A DNA stretch of 64,000 bases from contig JBOZIK010000001.1 in the NCBI GenBank assembly GCA_051453625.1, forward strand, positions 79,797,346-79,861,345. Reading direction: 5' to 3'. A model generated the notes under the pieces. The model did not search any database, was not told where the DNA came from, and was given only the letters and a program-made list of their open reading frames with translations. This document shows positions 47,375 through 57,421 of this stretch, piece after piece. How positions within the stretch are numbered: position 1 is the stretch's first letter; each line of letters starts with the position of its first letter. The stretch is from Welwitschia mirabilis (Eukaryota; Gnetophyta; Gnetopsida; Welwitschiales). The position numbers and the translations under genes are program-made.

Positions 47375-48726
47375 TATTGCAATACCAATTTATAGGAATT
47401 TAATGATTAATTTGAAGTGCTTTCGTAGGGCATTTATACAAGTTTGAATGCAATTCTAATGATTATGGAGAGTTGATGGGATGATTACAGAAACACGTAA
47501 TTCTTGGCATAATTGAAGGAATTTCAGACTTGTTCTAGTACTTGACTTATTAGAGGAATATTAATGGTGAAGAGGTCTAATTTAATTTACTTGAGAAGCT
47601 TTGAAAGGGTGTCATCCTTGCTCTCATCCCCATAATAAATGGAATGATATCTTTACATTAGCCTATTCTAACAACCACATGGACTAGATCTTGGAGCTAA
47701 TGAAGCCTCTTATTTGAGGACATGCTATTTCCATTATTGTTCCTATGACATGAGGGATGACAACACATCTAGAGTCAACTATGAGATTTATTATAGAGCC
47801 AAAAGCTAATGATTTATCTATTATTATGGGGCTTTGTTCCTAGTGTCATCCTCACGATAGTCAAGACAATAACTATTTTATATAAATAGGACTGAATTAT
47901 TTTGTAATGAAGTTATGCACCTCACTTGGGTTATTAGGGTTTTTTCTCTAATTTCTAGGGTTACAGTTCTAGAACTTTCAATGTAAAACTAAAAATACCC
48001 ATCTTCTCCTCACTTCTAATTCATCTTTTATACTTGATATGCTTGTGATAGAAGATTAAAGGATAAGAGTTCCATCCTATAGTTATATAAAAGAGTTTTA
48101 TTAGTGTTAGGCTGAGTATCTTTCATTGAGGTGCTGCTATCTTGTTATAAGTAGATGTAAAGTTCTTGAAATCAATACAATTATTATTTTCATTCTAATT
48201 CTGCTTATGTCCCTTATGGTTTAAGTTGGTCATAGTTTAAGTGACAATCCTAGGATTTATTTAGATCATAAGAGCAATCTTTGTTAAGGTTACTTTAATT
48301 AGTATTAATTGTATTGTTATTTTCTTTCCATTTCATATTTCATTTCATATTCTATTTGATCTATCTCATAGTTCACATTAATTAAAAATAAGTTAGGTAT
48401 TCTTCTTAATTGACTTGAATTATAAAAAACCTAATTCTTGCAATAAGAGAATTAGGATTTAATAGAATTCATTCTATTTCCATTTTCATTTCATTTGCAT
48501 TCACTTTACATTATATTTTACTTTGTTATTTACTTTTAGTTATTAAAAGACAAAAGACTAAAAATACTTTTGAAAATCATTTCTCTAACTCTAAGCCTAG
48601 TGCCTTCATTGGTATTATGACATTCAAATGAACTCCTATCTATATTAATGTACATTTTTTTACAAGTAATTTGATTTACAGGTTTACTTAAAGGAATTCA
48701 GAATTGCATAAATTTACACCATAACA
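47375..48726 (+). repeat. 5' LTR of element C
   Basis: 1,352 bases, nearly the length of A's 5' LTR (1,349). It starts TATTGCAATACC (ancestral TG changed) and ends CCATAACA. Motif copies lie at 47623-47648, 47737-47764 and 47844-47873. The TATA box has become TAAAAATA (47990-47997). The hairpin at 48275-48291 is retained with one G-T wobble. Confidence 0.85.
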
Positions 48727-48729
48727 TTT

Positions 48730-48747
48730 TGATGTTGTTGCTAGGGA
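48730..48747 (+). other. Primer-binding site (tRNA-Asp type), element C
   Basis: TGATGTTGTTGCTAGGGA differs from TGGCGCCGTTGCCGGGGA at six places, all C-to-T or G-to-A. Confidence 0.8.
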
Positions 48748-49024
48748 AGGCTGCAAGAAATTAGAGGATTATCACTAACTAGATAAGTACCATAAATTAT
48801 AAATTTCTATTTATGTTATTTATTTGAATTAGTCCTATATTTTTAGCTTAGCTTAGAGTATAATTCTTTCCACAATTTTTTATTTTCTATAGGTTTTAGC
48901 ATCCTTGTTATGCTCTTGATCATGCTAATGACATTGGGTAGATAGTCCTAAAATTTAGAAATTAGTTTTTATTTTCATAATTTTTCTTTTTTTTAGTTTA
49001 ATAATAAAAGTACTATCATCTCCT

Positions 49025-49238
49025 CTATCATCTACATGATAGCTTAGACGATAGTCTAGTTTTTTCGAGTTTTGATAATTTTTTTCCTTGAGTCATATTA
49101 GTGTGATTATTGTCTTACAGTCGTTCCCATGATGGCCTAGATAACAGTTTAAATTTTTTTTTTTGTAATTTTTTTCAAAGTTTAGTTTTTTTGTGATTAT
49201 CATTTCCCCAATCATCCCCATGACTAGGTGGATGACAG
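49025..49238 (+). repeat. Leader with three motif copies, element C
   Basis: Copies at 49025-49054, 49118-49147 and 49210-49238. The last reads CATCC, twelve bases, then GGATG. Position and number match the leader of element A (3465-3679). Confidence 0.6.
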
Positions 49239-49285
49239 TATTTTATATTTTATTTTGGTTTTTATTTGCTATCTGAACATGTAGG

Positions 49286-49543
49286 AGTACATTAAATTCT
49301 AGTAGAAAGATGAAATATCAGCAAGAGAGGAACCTAATTGAAGAAAATATTAGAGAAGGATTATTCAAATTCAAGCAAAATCTAGGTATGCACATCATAA
49401 GTATGCAAGTTCCAAGAATTTTTTTTGTCTATTTTTATTCTTATAGAATTCAATTTTTCTTTCTCTTAGTAGTAATTCTATTAGTTATTTTCATAATAGA
49501 TAAAACAATAGTGATTGCACATCTTTTGAGTGTTAAGAATTAA
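49286..49543 (+). pseudogene. gag N-terminal remnant, element C
   Basis: The codons NSSRKMKYQQERNLIEEN and the following LGMHIISMQVP line up with the start of gag in A (NSNKKRKY..., LGKHTPSMQIP). The ATG of A corresponds to ACA here, and the next ATG is at 49310. Homology to gag ends after about 45 codons. From there to 50058 I cannot assign the sequence; an antisense open stretch at 49611-49919 looks fortuitous. Confidence 0.65.
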
Positions 49544-50058
49544 TAATTTTGATAAAATGATGAAATATTAAAGAAAATAGAACTTAATCTTCATTGTGTA
49601 CTTATCTTTCTTACCGTGTTGAAATAAAACTCTCTTGTTTCATTCTTCTTAACTGCTTTAATAAATAGTAATAAAGGACCATTGGGGAAATTCTTACTAA
49701 AAGGAAAATAAACTTTAAAATACTATGGATAATAGTAAAAAAACACTTCAAGAGATCTTTGCAGAAAGGAGGAAAAATGTTGAAGATTCTGAGGTTTATA
49801 ATGATAAAACACTTTAAGTGGTTTTTGTAAGAGGAAGAACAACACAAATTTCTATTGAAAGTAGGAATTGAGTCTCTTCCTCTTTTTAACCTTCTTATTC
49901 TTTTCCCTCTTCTTGTCAAATCTCATATAAAAATAAAGATAAGGATTTTGCATATTTTAGGGATTCCACCTCATTTAGACAAACTTTTTACAATTATTTT
50001 TTATTAATCCCAATCATCTCCCATACATTACTACAAATAAGAAACATCTTTCATGAAG

Positions 50059-51190
50059 AACTATAAGGAAGGAAAAGATCCGTTAAAAGAAATGATTGAC
50101 AAAATGAAGAAGAACCAAGAAAACACCAATTAGAACTTAGAAAAATTAGTTGAAATCTTGCAACAAATATTATTATAAATTCAAGGCTCTTTTACAACAC
50201 AACATCCTCAAAACTATCCTGCTACATTCTACCTTAAGAAAAATGAGGAGAACTTAGACAAAAATGATGATGATTCTTATTTTCAATTCAAAGACAAAAT
50301 TTTGGATCAAACTTCAACATCCTACTCATTAGGAGATGAGCAAAGGGAAGATAATAATAACTCAACTCAATCTTTTAACAATTAAGATAAGGATGACTAT
50401 TTATTAGATGGTGATATTGAGGAATTAGATTATATCCCTGCCATCCATTTACTATTAGATGCTTAGGATAAGAAATTCATTTATGAAAAATATGCAAAAT
50501 TTTCAATTAATAATGAAGATGATGTTCTTATTTCTCTTAATAATATTTTTAACGAATATAATAAACTAGAGAGCTAAGTAATATTCAATAAGAGAAGAAA
50601 GCTTTACTTACAAATAATGATGAGGAAAATCATGAAAAAACCCAATAAAATAATGATCAAGACAATAGTAAAGAAACTGATCATAATGAAGGATCCATAA
50701 AGATTTATTCAAATTTCATGGAAGATACACTTCTTCATTTTACCCATAGCTCTACATCCTTTTCATCTATGCCTTCATGTATAACTTCAAAGCACATCCT
50801 TCCTTTCACTTCTACTTTCACTTTCATATCACCTTATGATCTTAATGATGATAACCTTTTTTTATCTCTTCTAATTAAACCTTCATATAATTCTCAAGCT
50901 ATGTTAGTTTCCTTGACTTTCCTAAAATCCATAATTTTGAAGAGTCTATTTCTCCTATCTCTCAATCTCTTCATTTTAGAAATTCATGTGATACTTAAAG
51001 TAACATTCTTTTTTCTACTAAGTTTACTTTACCTTGTATTTTTTAGGATTATTCTTTTCAAAAGTTTGACTTGAAATACCTTGGAATTTTAAATTAGAAT
51101 AAACATTATTTTCTTAGTGATAACCCATGCTTAGAGTTAAAGCTAAAGAGCTTCTTCATCTTTTTAACAATCTCAAAATTCTTTAAGGAC
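50059..51190 (+). pseudogene. Acidic reading frame of unknown function in element C
   Basis: From 50059 to 50577 one frame reads 172 codons with only four internal stops, three or four of them TAA/TAG where Gln is likely. The product is rich in Asp, Glu and Asn, for example KKNEENLDKNDDD and NEDDVLISLNN. The reading resumes in other frames: LTNNDEENHEKTQ and FMEDTLLHFTHSSTSF near 50610-50770, then DFPKIHNFEESISPISQSL near 50920. I recognise no domain. The first 40 codons resemble the gag-C region of A weakly (KEMIDKMKKNQENTN). It could be a diverged gag C terminus, an element-specific protein or a captured host fragment. Confidence 0.5.
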
Positions 51191-51448
51191 TTCTTGGATC
51201 TCCTTTTTGAGTAGTACCTTGAATAAATTATATAATGATACTCATGTTTTATGATGTTTTAATAAGAGATTATTCATCAATGAAATTTATCACTTCTTTA
51301 TCTATTATTTGGATTTGGAAATTTGTGTTATCAAAGTTTTATCAGTTTACTCTCTTTACCTCAATTTGATTTTACTCCAAGATGATTGTATACCTTTTAT
51401 GTTTTATTAATTGGTTTCTCTTTTGTCTAGCCCTTATTTTTCTAAAAA

Positions 51449-51700
51449 ATACAATACTAAGTGCAATTTTTACATAACTAGTTAAACTTATCAATGGTTA
51501 GGTCTTTATCTTTTAGAAAAATTACATCTTTAAATGGATTAGTTGAAACTTTAAATCTAAATACTTGGGAAATTTAGAAGTTAATGGATAAATTATTAAA
51601 AATCATTAAAATATCTATCAATTTAATTTTGAACATGGTAGAAGCACTTATCATGGATTTTTCCTCATACCATTATCTAAATTATTCTTTAGTTAATTCT
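51449..51700 (+). pseudogene. Integrase C-terminal remnant, element C
   Basis: YQWLGLYLLEKLHL near 51492 matches the SKWLGPYLxEKVxxNG segment at the end of integrase in A and B, and NMVEALI near 51635 matches their NIIEALV. The upstream 1.2 kb of integrase and all of RT are absent, which places the right end of the pol deletion here. Confidence 0.65.
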
Positions 51701-51969
51701 TTTGGGGAACATCATGCTATCACTTGAACATCTTTACTTAATTAATGTTTTACTTTATGAAGTTATCATGATTAGTAAATATTTTACTTAGGTGTTTTAA
51801 ATGATAAGATTAGCTTCATCCAATCTTGAAATATTTGTATGTCTATGAACTTCATTTTGAAAGAATATTCCTTGGTTATTATTAATTAGTTACTTTAGCA
51901 TATTCTTTTTTGTTATTTATTTTATCACTTTACTTTTATTCTTACAAGTATTTGATCATGTGAAATTCT

Positions 51970-51989
51970 AATATATATATATATATATA
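51970..51989. repeat. (AT)n microsatellite
   Basis: About ten AT units directly before the purine-rich tract of element C. A and B have no AT run at the matching place. Confidence 0.85.
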
Positions 51990-52036
51990 GCAAGAAAAAG
52001 AAGTAAGGACCATGTTCTTTCATGTTATATCTTAAA

Positions 52037-52203
52037 ACATGGCCCTCATAATGTCCTACTGCAAGCACATTAGGGAAAATATTCCCAAGAGAAGCCTTTG
52101 ACAGTGTGATATGGTAGCTGTGAAAACTCCACTACAGGCTCATTTGGTTAAGCTATATGGGTCCTTACTCCTCTAGCAGTGGTTGCACTCCCCTTATCAT
52201 GGT
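52037..52203 (+). other. Conserved ~165-bp post-pol block, element C
   Basis: Same block as in A and B, starting ACATGGCCCTCATAATGTCC and ending CCCCTTATCATGG. It is kept although all of pol before it has been deleted, which argues for a role in cis. Confidence 0.7.
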
Positions 52204-53808
52204 AGAATAAAATTGTACTTAAATGCTATGAGATCATTGCTGTCTCTATTATCATTAGAGGCATTGCTTAATTTCTAAACTTATTTTATTTAATTATTTA
52301 TAGTACTTCCACATAATCACTTTACTTTTTTGGATTCTAGTGTTGTTTTAATATAATAGCTTATAAGTTCTTATTTTAACACCTTTTTATTTTTATTATT
52401 TATTCTTTGATAACATTAAACATACTTGACATCATCATAATTATTGTCTATTTGAGTAAAAATTTATGAATTTTTGCATTATGTCATGCATCATTATTAG
52501 GTGATTTTATGATTTCTACTAAGGAATTTTGCTAGGTAAAATTTTGGAAAGGTATACAATCTTCTTCATGTTCCTAGTTGTCCATTTTCATTACATTTTC
52601 CTTTGTTGTCTTATTTGAAATCTTCAAATTCATTACTGTATTCTTTTTTCATATAATAATTAGGACTTAATCATTTTGTAGTTTTCTAGTTATCTTTTTA
52701 TTTTTACTCATCATTTTTTTATAAGAGTTGTTTTTCTTTTAAGCATTTTTATTTGATGCACCCCTTTAATTTTGATAATTTCATTCCTTTTGTTTTATGC
52801 TAATGTTTTTTGTCCATTTCATTTGCTTTTGGTTTTACATACATCCAATTACAGATTTTGAATATTTAGGGATTTTGGGATACATTTGAGGAATACTTTT
52901 GAGCATTACTTTCTTTTAATTAATGCATTATTATGGTGTCTTAAGTCTCTTTCCCCATGATCATGTTTTTCAGGATGATTCTTCACTTTCAACCTTTCTT
53001 TTATTTTTCTACTACTTTTTTCTATTGCTTTTTTGCTACTTGCCTACTATTAGACTTTTTTGGACTTTTCCTAATCTATCTAAATAATATCATTTAAACT
53101 TTGTTATCTCAGATATATTATTCCCATGATAGATAGGATGACAATCATCCTTTTTACTGTGATGCAATTAGGGACATCTTGCTTTACCTTGGGGGGATGG
53201 AGGCAAGGATAACTCTTTGAGATTTCTTATAAGATATTAAGTAAAAATTTATAATTTTCAAATTTAAAAGAATTATTTTAAGCTTCCACAATACCTATTT
53301 ATAATGTGTTATTTGGATATGATTTTATGTTATTTAAATAAATTTTATAAGATTTATTTAATAGAAGCACAATAGCATACTCACTAAATTTTCAATAGCT
53401 ATATTTTAGATCATCTAAAGGAAAAGAATTCCATGATTACTCTTGTACTTTGCCCTTGTAGAAAACATTACTAAAATTTTCATGCATCATTCTTTGAGAT
53501 TATTACTAATTGAGTTTTACACATCAATTTCAGCATTACTTTCTTGAATTATTGCATACACATTTTCTGAATTATCATTATTACATTTTATATGTTGTTT
53601 ATGTGTATGACATTTATTTGCTATATCGTGATGTGATTAAATAAGAAGCTTAGGGATACAATAGTAATTATATTTATTAATGGACTTTTATTTTCTATTC
53701 CTACATGATAAAATTAAACTTAAATTCCATTTTTTTGTTGATGATTATCTTAGTCAAATTGACTTACAAGATAGTTAATCACTCACTTTATTAAGGACTA
53801 ACAAGGCT
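52204..53808 (+). other. Non-coding tail of element C
   Basis: Homologous to the tail of element A (compare 52261-52600 with 11190-11550). A motif copy lies at 53117-53146. No gene seen. Confidence 0.55.
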
Positions 53809-53821
53809 AAGTAGGGGGCTA
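53809..53821 (+). other. Polypurine tract, element C
   Basis: AAGTAGGGGGCTA directly before the 3' LTR, the best-preserved of the three Athila-like tracts. Confidence 0.75.
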
Positions 53822-55091
53822 TTTTACAATGTCAATTTATAGGAATTTGATGGTATATTTGGAGTACTTTTGCAGGACATTTATACAAGTTTGATGCAAT
53901 TCTGATGATTATGGAGAGTTAATGAAATGATCACAAAAACACATAAATCTTGGCACAATTGGAGGTATTTTAGACATGTTTTAGTACTTAGCTTATTAGA
54001 GGAAGATTAATGATGAAGAAGGCTAATTTGTTTTTCCTAAGGAGCTTTGGAAGGGTGTTGTCCCCATTATCTTCCCCATGATAGATGGGATACCAACTTT
54101 GCATTAGTCAATTGCAATAGCAATGCAGACTGGAGCTTGGATTCATTGAATCCTCATTTTTTAGGATGTATCATTCCCATTATCATCCCATGACATGAGG
54201 AATGACAAAACATTTGGAGCCAACTGCAAAACTAATTATGGAGCCGAAAGCTAATGATTTATCTATTATTATGAGGCTTTGTTCCCTTTGTCATCTCCAT
54301 AATAATCAGAACAATAACTATTTTATATATGCAGGACTGAATTATCTAGTAATAGATTATACTAGGATTTCATCTCAGACTTACAGGCTTATGGTTTTAG
54401 AACTTTCAATGTAAAACTATAAATACTCCCCTTGTCCTTACCTTCAATTCATCGTTTGTACCTGATATGCTTGTAATAGAATATTAAAGGATAAGAGGTC
54501 CATCTATTAGCTATAGAAAAGAGTTTCCTTTATGTTAGGCTAAGTCTCTTCAATTAAAATGCTACTATTTTATTGTAACTATATTTAAAGTTCATGAAAT
54601 CAATACAATTACTTTTTTCATTTCAATTTTGTTTATGTCCCTTATGGTTTAAGTTGGTTATAGTTTAAGTAAGAATTCTATGATTTATTTAGATCATAAG
54701 AATAGTCTTTTTCTAGGTTGACTTTGGTTACTATTAGATTGCATTGTTATTCCATTTTCATTTCATATTACATTCCATATTTGACATATCACATAGTTTA
54801 CATTGATTATAAAAAGGTTAATTACTCTTTTTAATTGATTTAAATTATAAAGAAGCTAGTTCTTGTGATAGGACAATTAGGATCCAATAGAATTCATTCC
54901 ACTTTCATTTGTATTTTATGATATTCACTTCGCATTACATTTTACTTTATTANNNNNNNNNNTAGTGCCTTCATTGGGATTACAACATTTGGGTGAACTC
55001 CTATCTCTACTAGCATGTGTTTTTTTATAAATAATATCATTTACAAGTTTATCTAAAGTACTTCAAGATTGCATAAATTCACACTGTAATA
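53822..55091 (+). repeat. 3' LTR of element C
   Basis: It starts TTTTACAATGTC and ends ACTGTAATA, followed by GCATT. TATAAATA at 54418-54425. Motif copies at 54067-54096, 54180-54208 and 54288-54318. The ten-N gap at 54953-54962 replaces about 75 bases present in the 5' LTR. Confidence 0.85.
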
Positions 55092-55959
55092 GCATTCTTT
55101 AAGATAATTAAAAAAATGTTAACTTTTTCTACCCATTAGAAGCCTTTATTTTTTCTTTTAAAAGCTTGTTAGTAAGAAGCTATGTTGGAGAAGTTGAAGA
55201 TGAATTAATAATAGTACTTGGTAAGACCAATAAAGCTTATAACCTTATTAATATTTATAGGAATTGGCCATTGCATAATTGGTCTAATTTTATTTTAATT
55301 TACTAATATACCTTATTTAGATATTATATGATCTAAAAATTGAATGGATTCCTTCCAAAAAGAGCATTATTCTATGTTGGCAAATAATTAATAATTTTGT
55401 AAAGTTTATAGTACTATTCTTAGGTGTTTCTTATACTATTCATAAGTTTTAGAATAAATGAGGATATCATCAATAAATGCTATAATAAAGAAACCAAGAT
55501 GTAATTAAAAGATGTAATTAATGACTCATAAATATTGTAAAGGCATTAGTTGAATCAAATGGAATAATAGTAAACTAATAATACTCATAATGGATTCTAA
55601 ATTATATTTTATGAATATCTTCTTCCTTAGCTCGAATTTGATGACATCTAGACTTTAGATCAACGTTTTAGATACCTTAGCTTTCTTAAGTTGATTAAAA
55701 AGGTCATCTATTCTTAATAGTAAATACTTGGTATTAATAGTAATCTTATTTAGCTATCTATAATAAATCCATAATCTTAATGTTCCATTCTTCTTCTTTA
55801 CAAATAATATAGATGCTTATCATGATAATACATTAAGATAAATTAAGCCTTTTTGTAAGAGATCTTTATGATGAATTTTCAATTATTTCATTTATATAGA
55901 AGACATTCTATATGGTGCCTTAGAAATTTATTGGATTCCTAGAATTAATACAATGAAAA
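55092..55959 (-). pseudogene. pol: Reverse transcriptase of element E
   Basis: Read leftward: LFVKKKNGTLRLWIYYR and LNKITINTKYLLLRIDDLF near 55780, a shifted stretch, then AFIDDILIYSKTYE near 55470 with both catalytic Asp intact (55466-55477). Next come NIExCSFWKESIQFLDHII near 55350, RPIMQWPIPININKVISFIGLTKYYY near 55260 and a final NYLKEC at the junction with element C. The motifs are those of a Tekay/Del-like chromovirus. CIDYR reads WIYYR, so the first catalytic Asp is Tyr. Confidence 0.8.
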
Positions 55960-56560
55960 AAATCAAATTCTTAAAGTAGTGGAATTCTAAGTAATTTTGT
56001 TGTAAATACATTAAGATATTCTTAGACTACTAATATATCCTTTACCAGAGTTATTCCTTCCTTTAGCTACATGATTTTAGGTATAGCATATAAAATAGTG
56101 TTCCCCTCTTAGTTTATCTTTTTATATTCTTTGTATTAATTAATTTCTTCACTTCTAATTTCTAATTACTTTGAAAGATTATTCATTGGCCATGATTCAT
56201 TATTTTTACTTGATTCTTTTCATAATTTATAACTGTTTTATTCTACATTAATCAATTTATACCCAAAACAATGTCTTTTTTTTTAGTCAATAATAACTAG
56301 TTGTATCTAAAAATATCCCTTACTTATGGATAAAGTATAGTTTTGGACTTGCTAATTGACTTTGAGATGGATCCATTTGCTAGCTTCATGCATCTCCCAA
56401 TTAGAGTACAACATAATTTTTCTCTTATAGCAATTTTAGGAGATATAAATTAAAGTATTGCTTCATAATAAAATAAAATAATTACTTATTTATTATTAAG
56501 TAAAGCCTTACCTTATATGACAAAGCTCTAAAATTACACCCCTTGATTATCTACTAATAC
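55960..56560 (-). pseudogene. Protease region of element E, poorly preserved
   Basis: In Tekay/Del-like elements the protease lies here between gag and RT. A few segments fit in position (for example a QMDPSQS stretch near 56370), but I could not see the D-S/T-G active site. The call rests on position between the recognised gag and RT. Confidence 0.4.
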
Positions 56561-56639
56561 CCAAAGTTATTTTATTAATTGAGGAATATGTTTTGATTCT
56601 TAAGGCTTTTTTAATCATTATTTAAACAGATTTTTATTA

Positions 56640-57421
56640 TGTAATGCACATTTTTTTTTGTTATGATTTCCTTTATAATGATAGCATTGATATCCATTAT
56701 ACTAGTTCTAGTACCAATACTAGCTAGGAATTTATTGAAAGTTGGATCTATGAGGTTGATTACTTACATAGGTTTGACTAGGAACATTCTAATTTCTTTT
56801 GAATGAAGGCTACATTGACTAAATAAAATCATTATTTCTGCTATTACTGTTACTGATATTATTTTTTATAAAGGGATAATTTTTATTTTAATAAGATATT
56901 TATGATTAATTTTATTTAAGTATATGTCCCAATGGAGGAGTTATTTTATTAATTCCTTATTATCTTTTCTAGTCTAGTTTTATGATCTTTACCTTTTCTA
57001 TAACCTCAACTAGACTCTTAGGTTAAAACATGGATACTTTGACAATGACAAAAGGAATAAAACTATCAATAAAGATATTTTTATTAGATACTTTATCTAG
57101 ATTCATATGTAATACATATCATAATAATTTATTAAATTTACACTCATAAGATGCTATGGTTACATTATGGGTTTGTCTTAAATTTTAAAATTTTATAAGC
57201 TTCTAATGAATATAGATCTTAGTGATATACCTTTTCTTAAAGATGTGCTCAAATTCCCTCTATAAAAGTTTTATACCTTCTAACTTAGTTATAACATATA
57301 AATAGTAAAAGAAGCCTATTCATATTTATTATATCCTAAGATACCTATAACCTTTTCAATATCACTTAACCATGATTCTGCTATGGAAGAATCCAAACTT
57401 CCTATAAAATTTAGTAGATTT
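56640..57421 (-). pseudogene. gag: gag of element E, cut by element F
   Basis: Read leftward from 57421: GSLDSSIAESWLSDIEKVIG, then SLEAYKILKF and a YECKFNKLL segment near 57140, matching the chromovirus capsid pattern (FDGSLDPLVAESWLxxIEKxF ... VAEYESKFNELSRY). A degraded knuckle, CYHYKGNHNKKKC, lies near 56680; one Cys is Tyr and one residue is missing from the spacer. The N-terminal part is absent because element F begins at 57422. Confidence 0.7.

Larger units (their letters stand above)
47375..55091 (+). mobile_element. Element C: Athila-like element lacking pol, inserted in pol of E
   Basis: Its LTRs, primer site, leader and polypurine tract belong to the family of A, but the 5.1 kb interior has no protease, RT, RNase H or most of integrase. 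It keeps the gag N terminus, a separate decayed acidic reading frame (50059-51190), the last part of the integrase, and the conserved post-pol block. Such an element would need proteins from a relative to move. It splits E between RT and RNase H, with GCATC/GCATT on the two sides. Confidence 0.85.
31414..57421 (-). mobile_element. Element E: chromovirus-like Ty3/gypsy, minus strand, three later insertions
   Basis: Reading leftward: gag (57421-56640), protease (56560-55960), RT (to 55092), [element C], RNase H (from 47369), integrase with a chromovirus-type C terminus (to 45450), polypurine tract (45449-45436), 3' LTR (45435-43386, [element B], 32960-31414). The sequence resembles the Tekay/Del branch, which is known for long LTRs. 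The 5' LTR and start of gag are missing because element F is inserted at 57422 and continues past the window. Confidence 0.8.

Noticed and set aside
49611-49919. Antisense 102-codon frame in element C
   Set aside because: Low-complexity Lys/Arg/Phe-rich translation with no family resemblance; the plus strand carries the element's own genes.
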